46,429 nucleotides of DNA from Flavobacteriales bacterium (GTDB lineage Bacteria; Bacteroidota; Bacteroidia; Flavobacteriales_G; Salibacteraceae), in assembly GCA_018609045.1 (NCBI GenBank), contig JABAYK010000173.1:4471-50899 (forward strand), given 5' to 3'. Numbering within the stretch: position 1 is the stretch's first letter; every line of letters begins with the position of its first letter. Under the pieces are notes generated by a model. The model saw only the letters and a program-made list of their open reading frames with translations, ran no database searches and was not told the DNA's origin. Positions 17,668 through 25,829 of the stretch are shown one piece after another. The position numbers were made by a program, and so were the translations under genes.

Positions 17668-18399
17668 ATGGAACATTTAAAAATTGCCAGCGACAATTAC
17701 GTTGCTTTTACATTCTTTATCGGAACAATGGCTATGATGGCCGCATCAGTATTTTTCTTTTTAGAGTTGAACAACACCTCTAAAAGGTGGAGAACCTCAG
17801 TTCTTGTTTCAGGCTTAATTACTTTTATTGCAGCAGTGCATTACTACTACATGAGAAGTTACAATCTTGAGACGGGGGAGTCTCCAACATTTTTTCGCTA
17901 TGTTGATTGGATCTTAACTGTACCATTAATGTGTGTGGAATTTTATTTAATCACCAAAAAAGCAGGTGCAAAAATTGGTTTGCTTTGGAAATTGATATCT
18001 GCATCATTAGTAATGCTAGTAACAGGTTATGTTGGTGAAGTTCTAGACAGAGATAGCAGTGTACTTTGGGGTGTAATATCCGGTATTGCATACTTCTACA
18101 TCGTATATCTAGTTTGGTTTGGAGAAGTTTCAAAACTTGCCCAAGAAGCAGGTGCTCAGGTAACAAAAGCTACAAAAATACTTGGTTGGTTTGTTTTAGT
18201 TGGATGGGCTATTTATCCTTTAGGTTACATACTTGGCACACCTGGTGGATTATTTGGGTTTCAACTAGTACAAGATACAGCGGCGGCGCTTAACGCTATG
18301 GATATCGTTTATAACATTGCAGATGCAATTAATAAAATCGGATTCGGTTTAGTTATTTATGCATTAAGCAGAATGGATGATGCAACAGTAAAAGCATAA
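17668..18399 (+). CDS. green-type proton-pumping proteorhodopsin
   Basis: A 243-residue seven-helix retinal protein that pumps protons outward in light and so feeds ATP synthesis and transport. Helix C carries the DTE triad in YVDWILTVPLMCVEFYL: Asp80 (acceptor), Thr84 and Glu91 (donor). His58 in AAVHYYYMR pairs with the acceptor as in proteorhodopsin. Lys223 in INKIGFG binds retinal as a Schiff base. Met88 stands at the spectral tuning site (position 105 of the classical protein), which predicts green absorption. By hand alignment Trp134 falls where antenna-binding rhodopsins have a glycine fenestration, so carotenoid antenna binding looks unlikely. Sodium (NDQ) and chloride (NTQ) pump triads are excluded. 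The retinal-forming fusion gene follows after 81 bases. No clear promoter was found upstream. Confidence 0.97.
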   Translation: MEHLKIASDNYVAFTFFIGTMAMMAASVFFFLELNNTSKRWRTSVLVSGLITFIAAVHYYYMRSYNLETGESPTFFRYVDWILTVPLMCVEFYLITKKAGAKIGLLWKLISASLVMLVTGYVGEVLDRDSSVLWGVISGIAYFYIVYLVWFGEVSKLAQEAGAQVTKATKILGWFVLVGWAIYPLGYILGTPGGLFGFQLVQDTAAALNAMDIVYNIADAINKIGFGLVIYALSRMDDATVKA

Positions 18400-18416
18400 T
18401 CTTTTTTAATATAAAT

Positions 18417-18453
18417 AAAAGGGGTGATAGTTTAAAAATTATCATCCCTTTTT
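18417..18453 (+). terminator. terminator or attenuator between rhodopsin and crtY-blh
   Basis: A stem of about 13 bp with one G-T wobble (18417-18429 with 18440-18452), a 10-base loop and a following T-run. It lies only about 30 bases before the next start codon. It should end most rhodopsin transcripts and allow partial read-through. Confidence 0.7.
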
Positions 18454-18480
18454 TATGCAACACTATCCATTCCATAACAG

Positions 18481-20496
18481 ATGAAAAAGCATGCTTTAGC
18501 CAAAATTTCTTCAGTATATGATTTCCTATTTATTGGACTCGGCGCAGCCAACAGTTTGATGATTTTAAGTCTTTTTAAAAACGGCTTACTCGATGGAAAA
18601 ACTATTGCCATTATAGAACCAAGTGGTAAATTAACTGATGAGAAAACGTTCTGTTTTTGGTCGACAAAAGAAGAGCTTTTTACCTTGAATCTTGAAGAGT
18701 TGGTTAGCTACAATTGGCAACAAATTGAGATAACTGGCATCATCAAACAAAATATAAATCCTTTTTGTTATTATCACATTAAAGGAACTGATCTTACAAA
18801 TAAAACAAAAGAAGTTTTAAGCCTAAGCGAGGTTACTTATTTTCGAAGCACTTTAGATGATATACCCACCGTAAACTCTGATTATATAGAAATTACTACC
18901 GGTGAATCGGTTTTACGTTGCCATAAGGTTTTTGATAGTCGTCCACCTACTTTTTCAAAACCACAAAAGAATCAAAGTCGATTATACCAATCTTTTTATG
19001 GATGGAAAATTAAAACAGATAAAAAGGTATTTGACACCTCCTCAATTGTCTTGATGGATTTTAAAATTCCTCAAAATGATTACACACAATTTATTTATGT
19101 TCTCCCATTTGAGTCTGATACAGCACTTGTTGAATTAACCCGATTTGGTGAACAAAAGTTAGCCAAAGAAGAAGCCAATACAATTCTGCAAAACTATGTG
19201 CAACAATTGGGTACCTCTTTTGAAAAATTAGAAGATGAAGTAGGTGTAATTCCAATGTTTACTTCAAAAATTGAGGTTGCTAACTTTGGAGAAAACTGGG
19301 TCAATATGGGAGCGCGAGCTAACCTATTAAAATGCTCCACAGGCTATGCCTTTCACTCCATGGCAAAAGATGCCATTTTGCAAATGGAAGCATTAAAAAG
19401 CAATCGGAAACTATTAAGAAAGGCAAAAAAAAACAGGTTTTCATTTTATGATCGATTACTATTGAAAATATTAAGCAATACACCTCTTCAAGGAAAAAAA
19501 GTATTTGAAACGCTATTTAAAAAAGTTCCTGTATTTAACGTACTAAGGTTTTTAGGAGAAAAAACAACAATTTCAGAAGAAGTATTAATTTTTTACAAAT
19601 TACCCAAGAGGTTATTTATAACAGCGGCTTTCAAAGATATATATCACCAAACTAATCGATTACCAATCATTACATTGCCTTTTATTTTTACCGCTATTGC
19701 CATCCTTCTTTCTTTCTTAAAGTTTGAATTTATTGCTTGGGGCATTTTAGCGATAGGATTTTTTACGATAGGGTTAGCGCATGGTGCTTTAGATCATCTC
19801 ACCTCTCATGAAATTAATTCTACTAAAAAGCTAATCTATTTTATGCTGAGCTACCTACTCAAAGGTGCCCTTTTTGGAATTGTTTGGTGGTTCTCCTCAG
19901 ATATGGCATTAGCAGTTTTTTTACTCTATTCTGCTTGGCACTTTGGTCAAGCCGATTTTAAAGAATGGAACTTAAAGCAAGGTTGGAATTCCTTTATATA
20001 TGGTGTAATACTTTTAACTGTTATTCTATTTTTCCATGTAGAAGAATTAATCGATATTCTGAAGCAAATCCCAAATCTTGCTGCTGTAAACCTACTTCAT
20101 AAAATACCTAAAAATGGGTTGTTGTTAATTCAAGTATTGACTGTTTCTTTAGGTCTTACATTAGCTCGATTAAAAAAATCTACCAACTTGCTACTCACAT
20201 TAATTTATCTATTAATGGCAAGTCAATTGTCTTTATTGATGGCCTTTGGAATATATTTCGTATTGCAGCATAGCATTAATGGATGGAAACATCTTTCCGT
20301 AGGTTTAGAAAAAGAATCATCTGTAATGTGGAAAAATGCCTTTCCCTTTACCATAGGTGGAGGAGGTATTATTTTAAATATTTTGCTGTTTGAAGATGAA
20401 AATTACATTGGTCTATCATTCATCATTCTATCGTGTTTAAGTTTGCCACATGTATTTAGCATGAATCATTTTTATCAGCTTACTTCTTCAAAATAA
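18481..20496 (+). CDS. crtY-blh: fused lycopene beta-cyclase and Brp/Blh beta-carotene 15,15'-dioxygenase
   Basis: A 671-residue two-domain protein. Residues about 12-385 are a CrtY-type cyclase: the dinucleotide-binding FIGLGAANS (17-25), EKTFCFW (54-60), DSRPP (152-156), QSFYGWKI (170-177), a YVLPF motif (206-210) and GARANLLKCSTGYAFHSM (277-294). Residues about 395-668 are a Blh membrane domain with its histidine motifs: GLAHGALDH (His434, His439), SAWHFGQ (His487), LQHS (His597) and LPHVFSMNHFY (His657, His663), set among several transmembrane segments. The cyclase should turn lycopene into beta-carotene and Blh should cleave that to two retinals. Each half is close to the full size of the stand-alone protein, and the frame is continuous across the joint. 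No crtE, crtB or crtI lies nearby. The position next to proteorhodopsin fits dedicated chromophore supply. Confidence 0.93.
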   Translation: MKKHALAKISSVYDFLFIGLGAANSLMILSLFKNGLLDGKTIAIIEPSGKLTDEKTFCFWSTKEELFTLNLEELVSYNWQQIEITGIIKQNINPFCYYHIKGTDLTNKTKEVLSLSEVTYFRSTLDDIPTVNSDYIEITTGESVLRCHKVFDSRPPTFSKPQKNQSRLYQSFYGWKIKTDKKVFDTSSIVLMDFKIPQNDYTQFIYVLPFESDTALVELTRFGEQKLAKEEANTILQNYVQQLGTSFEKLEDEVGVIPMFTSKIEVANFGENWVNMGARANLLKCSTGYAFHSMAKDAILQMEALKSNRKLLRKAKKNRFSFYDRLLLKILSNTPLQGKKVFETLFKKVPVFNVLRFLGEKTTISEEVLIFYKLPKRLFITAAFKDIYHQTNRLPIITLPFIFTAIAILLSFLKFEFIAWGILAIGFFTIGLAHGALDHLTSHEINSTKKLIYFMLSYLLKGALFGIVWWFSSDMALAVFLLYSAWHFGQADFKEWNLKQGWNSFIYGVILLTVILFFHVEELIDILKQIPNLAAVNLLHKIPKNGLLLIQVLTVSLGLTLARLKKSTNLLLTLIYLLMASQLSLLMAFGIYFVLQHSINGWKHLSVGLEKESSVMWKNAFPFTIGGGGIILNILLFEDENYIGLSFIILSCLSLPHVFSMNHFYQLTSSK

Positions 20497-20657
20497 TCTT
20501 CTTTTATCATTTACCTCAACATTGCTAAAAACACCTAACGTTAGAAAACGTCATCAAAATAATTATTTTAATTCTATTATTATACAATATATTTTGCTTT
20601 TCATTTTCCTACAAAAGCAAAGGTAATTTTGACAAAAAAACAATAAAATACATATGA

Positions 20658-21280
20658 CTAATTATTTAAGGGAAATTTAGAATCCGATACCGTTAAGATA
20701 TTTACCCTAAAGTTTGGTTTTGTGCTATCAAAATCTTGTATCAAATGATCGATAAACTTCCACTCCCGCACAACTTCTGCGCTATCTGCTCCAATTGGTT
20801 TGATTTCAACAATTTTATCGAGCCTTAAATTAGGGTCAACAAGATTTGAATCTCTTCCCAATGAAATCATAACAGAATCTGAATAAGCATCGTTAAAACG
20901 CATAAAATGTTGCCATTGGGCAATGGCTCAAGGTCATGATGTTGGTTTTGGTCGAGTTTAGATTTTAAGAAACTCCAAACCATATTATTTTCCCAATCTC
21001 TAATTTCTATCGATGTTTTTCCTGCTCTAAGCAAGTTTCCATTCTCAAGTAAGTAGCAGGTTAATGCAGGTTTTTCGGTAAAGGTCCATTCTTGAATTTT
21101 TTCGCCACAATTGTTAACCAAATAAACGCTGTTGTTGCTTTCAGGCGTAAAAAGAGTTAATCCATCAAAAGCAGATTCATCAAAATATTGAAGACCTACA
21201 GTTGGATTTTGGGCATTCAAGAAGTTTGAAAGCAACAATATTGCAAACGAAAAGACTAACCTAGTAAATGATTTCAGCAT
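20658..21280 (-). pseudogene. frameshifted, truncated arylsulfotransferase-like (ASST) secreted protein
   Basis: Two minus-strand frames read as one broken gene. From ATG 21280 there is a signal peptide (MLKSFTRL...NFLNAQ) and an ASST-like propeller start (FDGLTLFTPESNNSVYLVNNCGEKI, LENGNLLRAGK, NQHHDLEPLPNGNILCVL). Near 20890-20905 the frame is lost and the homology continues in another frame as NDAYSDSV...LDKIVEIKPIG...VREWKFIDHLIQDFD, ending at 20658. Restoring one base in the short A-run would read VLNDAYS. The remaining protein would be about 208 residues, far short of a full enzyme with its T9SS sorting tail, so the 3' part is gone too. The call as a pseudogene is firm; the family is judged by pattern. 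The following 160 bases to crtY-blh hold nothing I can identify. Confidence 0.75.
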
Positions 21281-21320
21281 GAAAAAAGAAAAATACGATT
21301 TTGGCAAATGAACTAAAAAT

Positions 21321-24101
21321 TTAAACCAACTCCCCTTCCTTTCTCATATGTGTTTTTCTTGCTTTTCTAATGTTAACAGAAACCACTTTGTATTCAGGAC
21401 ATTTGGCTTCTGAATCGTGCACATCAGATGTAATATTGTTTACCATTATTTCAGGAAAATGGAAAGTGGTACTCAATACCCCTTCATTTACCCCTTCGGT
21501 TACAAAAGCTTTTATATCTACTTTTCCTCTTGGTGATTCAACACAAACCAAATCTCCATTAACAATTCCTTTGGCTTGCGCATCTTTAGGATTTATCCAC
21601 AAAACATCTTCGGTATGTATTTCTACATTCTTTGTTCTACGGGTCATTGCGCCACAATTGTAATGCTCTAAATCTCTATTAGTAGTTATGATGTATGGAT
21701 AATCTTTACCATGAGAAGTAATCTCTTCCGACTCTTTAAAATCGTAGTAATAAAATTTACCTTTTCCTCTTCTAAAGGTTTCTCCATGCAAAATTTTAGT
21801 ATCTGTACCATCAGGTAAAATTGGCCATTGCTTGCCGTTGTCTCCCAAAGTATCCCATTTGGCACCGGCAAAAAATGGTACAATCTGCGAAATTTCTTCC
21901 AACATGGTGGCAGCATCATAATCTGGTTGAGCATAACCCATTTTATTCATCATGTCCACTATGATTTGTCCATCGGGCTTAGTACCTTCAATAGGTTCAA
22001 CAGCGGCCTGTACCCTTTGCACGCGCCTTTCTCCATTGGTAAACGTTCCGCTTTTTTCTAAAAACGAAGCACCTGGTAAAATTACATCAGCGTGTTTGGC
22101 TGTCTCTGTCATAAATAACTCTTGAACTATCAATAAGTCCAAACTATTCAAGGCTTTGATAACTTTTTGGGTATTCGGATCTGTCTGAACCACATCTTCG
22201 CCAATAATCCACAAAGCTTTAAGTTTTCCTGCAATAGCAGCTTCAAACATTTCAGGAATTTTATAGCCAATTTCGCCCGGCATTTTTACATCATAAAAAT
22301 CTTCGTATTTTTTGATGATATCAGGCTTAGTAACATCTAAATAACCTGCCCCTTGATGTGGCTGAACTCCCATATCTGCAGCGCCTTGTACATTGTTTTG
22401 TCCACGAAGCGGGTTCACTCCTACTCCTTTTCTTCCAATGTTTCCGGTAATCATAGCCAAATCGGCAATTTGCATTACTGTAAAAGTTCCTTGGCTGTGT
22501 TCTGTAACTCCTAAACCGTGAAAACTCATCGCGGCACTAGATTTAGCGTAAGCAATTGCTGCTTTTCGAACCAACTCTTTATCGACTTTAGCAATTTTTG
22601 CCATTTCATCTAAATCGAGTTTAAGCAAATTGGCTTTAAAATCTTCAAAACCTTCTGTACGGGTTTCAATAAAACTTTCGTCTACCAAGCCTTCATCAAT
22701 AATATAACGCAACATCATATTAAGCACAGCCACGTTTGTGCCCGGTCTTAGGGCTATATGATAATCAGCTAAATTGGCCAACTCGGTTTTTCTTGGGTCA
22801 ATAACAATTAAGGTTTTACCTTTTAATGCGCGCTGTTTAATTTTTGCCCCTGTTACTGGGTGAGCAGCTGTTGGGTTTGCACCAATAACCATCATGCATT
22901 CTGTATGGTCTATATCTTCTATTGAGTTTGTAGCGGCTCCAGTTCCAAAAGTACGCTGCATTCCCAATGCTGTTGGTGAGTGGCAAACCCTTGCACATCC
23001 ATCAATATTGTTGGTTCCAATAACGGCACGAATAAACTTTTGCATCAAATAATTTTCTTCGTTGGTGCAACGAGCAGAAGAAATTCCTGCAATTGCATCT
23101 GCGCCATAATCTGATTTTATGGTGGTGAATTTATTTGCTAAAAACTCATAAACCTCATCCCAACTTACTTTTTCAAATTCGCCATTGCGTTTAATCATAG
23201 GCGAGTTTAACCTTTCGGGATGGTTGTAAAACTGAAAAGCATAACGCCCTTTTAAACAAGTATGGCCTGCATTGGCTTCTGCCTCATAAGGCGCTTGAAT
23301 TGATAATATTTTATTGCTAGTAGTAGAAACTTCTAAGTTGCAACCTACTCCGCAATACGTACAAACTGTGCGGGTAGTTTTTTCTGCTATAATGGCTTTT
23401 GATTGGTAAACATCAGAAATAGCTGAAGTTGGACAAGCTTGGGCGCAAGCTCCACAACTTACACAATCGCTTTCCATAAAACTAACATTATCACCTTTAA
23501 CAATATGAGCATCAAAACCTCGCCCTGCCATAGAAAGCACAAACTGACCTTGAACCTCATCACAGGCTCTAACACAACGGTAACAATTAATACATTTCGA
23601 AAAGTCTGAAGTCATGTAGGGATGGCTCAAATCTTTGTCGCAATCTTGATGATTTTCTCCTTTTGGATACCGAACATCTCTAATACCAACTTGTGCTGCA
23701 ACAGTTTGAAGCTCGCAATTTCCATTTACCTCGCAGGTTAAGCAATCTAATGGATGATCGGTTAAAACTAACTCAATGATGTTTTTACGAAGTTTTTTTA
23801 CTGCTTCGGTACTTGTGTAAACATACATCCCTTCATTAAGTGGGGTATGACAAGAAGCCATGGTTTTGGTTGGCCCATTTTCGGTTAAAGCCACCTCAAC
23901 GGAGCATACACGGCAAGAGCCAAAAGCTTCCAAATTTGGAGCATCACACAAAGTTGGAACCAATCCTTTTTCTTTGTAGCGTCTTACAAAATTTAAGATT
24001 GTTTCACCTTTTTCCATCACAAAAGGTTTACCATCAATAAATGCTTTGGATAACTTATCCCACTCTTCTTTACTGTATTTTGGGTCGGTTGGATAATTCA
24101 T
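21321..24101 (-). CDS. fdhF: NAD-linked formate dehydrogenase, molybdenum catalytic subunit
   Basis: A 926-residue cytoplasmic subunit oxidising formate to CO2. The N-terminus is NuoG-like: [2Fe-2S] cysteines 52, 63, 66 and 84; a His116-Cys120-Cys123-Cys129 [4Fe-4S] site; then two ferredoxin-type clusters (170/173/176/180 and 213/216/219/223). The bis-MGD domain has its own [4Fe-4S] cysteines (247, 250, 254, 282), and the Mo ligand is Cys373 followed by His374 in ARVCHSP. It is a cysteine, not selenocysteine, enzyme. The C-terminal cofactor-binding domain contains GRRVQR and THFHFPE-like motifs. It lies 2 bases after the diaphorase subunit, so the pair is one operon. No fdhD or membrane cytochrome subunit is nearby, which supports the soluble NAD-reducing type. 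Confidence 0.92.
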   Translation of the reverse strand: MNYPTDPKYSKEEWDKLSKAFIDGKPFVMEKGETILNFVRRYKEKGLVPTLCDAPNLEAFGSCRVCSVEVALTENGPTKTMASCHTPLNEGMYVYTSTEAVKKLRKNIIELVLTDHPLDCLTCEVNGNCELQTVAAQVGIRDVRYPKGENHQDCDKDLSHPYMTSDFSKCINCYRCVRACDEVQGQFVLSMAGRGFDAHIVKGDNVSFMESDCVSCGACAQACPTSAISDVYQSKAIIAEKTTRTVCTYCGVGCNLEVSTTSNKILSIQAPYEAEANAGHTCLKGRYAFQFYNHPERLNSPMIKRNGEFEKVSWDEVYEFLANKFTTIKSDYGADAIAGISSARCTNEENYLMQKFIRAVIGTNNIDGCARVCHSPTALGMQRTFGTGAATNSIEDIDHTECMMVIGANPTAAHPVTGAKIKQRALKGKTLIVIDPRKTELANLADYHIALRPGTNVAVLNMMLRYIIDEGLVDESFIETRTEGFEDFKANLLKLDLDEMAKIAKVDKELVRKAAIAYAKSSAAMSFHGLGVTEHSQGTFTVMQIADLAMITGNIGRKGVGVNPLRGQNNVQGAADMGVQPHQGAGYLDVTKPDIIKKYEDFYDVKMPGEIGYKIPEMFEAAIAGKLKALWIIGEDVVQTDPNTQKVIKALNSLDLLIVQELFMTETAKHADVILPGASFLEKSGTFTNGERRVQRVQAAVEPIEGTKPDGQIIVDMMNKMGYAQPDYDAATMLEEISQIVPFFAGAKWDTLGDNGKQWPILPDGTDTKILHGETFRRGKGKFYYYDFKESEEITSHGKDYPYIITTNRDLEHYNCGAMTRRTKNVEIHTEDVLWINPKDAQAKGIVNGDLVCVESPRGKVDIKAFVTEGVNEGVLSTTFHFPEIMVNNITSDVHDSEAKCPEYKVVSVNIRKARKTHMRKEGELV

Positions 24102-24103
24102 AA

Positions 24104-25774
24104 TTAAACAGCTATGTGGTTTTTACTGAAATAAGGTTCAAATTCGTTTCTAAAATATTGAAGCGCGTTTTTTATGGGAAGTGGCAAGCCTCCGCCCAAA
24201 GCGCAGAGCGAGCCTGTTTCTAATGTTGTTAATAAATCAGTAAGTAATTCTTCATCTATTGAATAATTTCCAGCTTGGGCTTTTTCAAACATTTCTGCGC
24301 CACGTTTACTTCCTAACCTACAGGGGAAACATTTGCCACAGCTTTCATCAGAAGTAAATTGGAATAAATGCTGAACATATTTAACCAATGGAAAATCCAT
24401 TGGAATACAAACTACCGAAGCGTGGCCTAATAAAAAACCATGTTCTGCAAACGATTCAAAATCTACCGTTAAATCTCCCCATTTTTCTTTGGGAACTAAT
24501 CCACCTAGTGGACCGCCAATATGCATGGCTTTAATGGGCTCTTTTAAGCCACCTCCAAGATTTTCGATAACCTCTTGAAAAGGAGTTCCCATTTCAACTT
24601 CATAAATTCCTGGATTGTTAAAAAAGCCATCTAAAGAAACTAGTTTGGTTCCAGTTGATTTTCCTCTTCCTATGCTTTTGTAGGCCTCGCCACCATGGTT
24701 TATAACAAATGGCAAGCAAGCTAAGGTTTCCACATTGTTTACTACTGTTGGCTTGTTGAATAAACCTTCTTGTGTTGGATAAGGAGGCCTTACACGAACT
24801 TCTGCTCTCTGGCCTTCAATAGAGGATAGTAGTGAAGTTTCTTCTCCGCAGATGTAAGCGCCTCTCGCTTTTATGGTTTTGAAAAAATAGGAAAAATCAC
24901 TACCTAAAATATTTTCACCAATAAGGTTTTCCTTTTCTAAAGTCTCTATGGCTTTGTTGATGATTTCTAAACTTTCGGGATATTCAAACCTGATGTACAA
25001 AACACCCCACTCTGCGCCAACAACATATCCTGCAATGAGCATTCCTAGCAATAGCTTCATGGGTTGAAACTCCATCAAATATCTATCTGAATATGCTCCC
25101 GGATCGCCTTCATCTGCATTACAAACAATAAATCTAGAATCGGAAGGTGTGTTTTTGGCGCTTTCCAATTTAAAGCCAATTGGAAATCCAGCTCCACCTC
25201 TTCCCCTTAACCCTGAAGCCTTTATGTCACTTAAAATAGTTTCTCTTCCTTTTCGAAAAATATCTTTTAATGTGTTTTTTACTTCATCAAGGGTTAAATC
25301 ATTTCCAGTTAATATTTGCGGACCGCTATGTCCTATCGTATATGCATCGGCTACTTTAGTTTTTTGTTGGATTATTTCATCAATTTGATTGATGGAATCT
25401 CCTGAATAATTTTTGCCTTCATAATGAAAAGAGCTGTTTTCGTGACAACGTCCCAAACAACAAATGTGTCCAATTTCCTCTTCTTTGAAATTGCTTTTCA
25501 GTTTATCCATTACTTTATTTTGAGTTCCTGCTGTCATGCATGAACTACCATTACAGTAATAAACTTTTTTGCCTTTGTTTTCGGGTTTTAAAAAATCGTA
25601 GAAACTAGCTGCGCCATAGGTATTGGCTCTTCCCATCAGGAAATCTTTTGCCAAACGCTTTAAATCCTTTGGATTTGGTGTGCCTTCATTTGCTTCGGCG
25701 CTATTGCCCAATAACTCGTATAAATTATGTTGCAGGCCTTTTCGGCCTGAAAGGTTGCTCAGATTTTTCGACAT
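24104..25774 (-). CDS. formate dehydrogenase diaphorase subunit, NuoE-NuoF fusion
   Basis: The NADH-forming partner of the formate dehydrogenase. From ATG 25774 the protein is about 556 residues; an in-frame TTG at 25798 would add 8 but lies inside an inverted repeat. In the longer numbering, residues about 20-145 are a NuoE-like thioredoxin-fold [2Fe-2S] domain (Cys82, Cys87, Cys114, Cys118). The rest is NuoF: GRGGAGFP (199-206) and NADEGDPGAYSDR (227-239) for FMN/NAD, ICGEETSLLSSIEG, and the [4Fe-4S] set in ESCGKCFPC (Cys487, Cys490, Cys493) with Cys532. Fusion of the two modules occurs in some soluble hydrogenases and formate dehydrogenases. Electrons would pass from the Mo subunit through the clusters to FMN and NAD+. 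Confidence 0.9.
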   Translation of the reverse strand: MSKNLSNLSGRKGLQHNLYELLGNSAEANEGTPNPKDLKRLAKDFLMGRANTYGAASFYDFLKPENKGKKVYYCNGSSCMTAGTQNKVMDKLKSNFKEEEIGHICCLGRCHENSSFHYEGKNYSGDSINQIDEIIQQKTKVADAYTIGHSGPQILTGNDLTLDEVKNTLKDIFRKGRETILSDIKASGLRGRGGAGFPIGFKLESAKNTPSDSRFIVCNADEGDPGAYSDRYLMEFQPMKLLLGMLIAGYVVGAEWGVLYIRFEYPESLEIINKAIETLEKENLIGENILGSDFSYFFKTIKARGAYICGEETSLLSSIEGQRAEVRVRPPYPTQEGLFNKPTVVNNVETLACLPFVINHGGEAYKSIGRGKSTGTKLVSLDGFFNNPGIYEVEMGTPFQEVIENLGGGLKEPIKAMHIGGPLGGLVPKEKWGDLTVDFESFAEHGFLLGHASVVCIPMDFPLVKYVQHLFQFTSDESCGKCFPCRLGSKRGAEMFEKAQAGNYSIDEELLTDLLTTLETGSLCALGGGLPLPIKNALQYFRNEFEPYFSKNHIAV

Positions 25775-25778
25775 GTGG

Positions 25779-25796
25779 GTGCGATTATAGTCGCAC
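25779..25796. promoter_or_regulatory. inverted repeat just upstream of the formate dehydrogenase operon
   Basis: GTGCGA, six bases, TCGCAC: a perfect 6-bp-arm palindrome ending 5 bases before the ATG. It is GC-richer than its surroundings. It could be an operator or a hairpin covering the ribosome-binding region; no regulator gene is adjacent. Confidence 0.4.
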
Positions 25797-25829
25797 AATT
25801 TAAAGAATTTGTTGGAAATTCTATTAGAT

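Noticed and set aside
17668..18399. Sodium- or chloride-pumping rhodopsin
   Set aside because: Helix C reads Asp-Thr-Glu at the three key places, not the NDQ or NTQ triads.
21370..22061. Plus-strand frames opposite the formate dehydrogenase gene
   Set aside because: They are antisense shadows; the coding strand has continuous cofactor-binding motifs.
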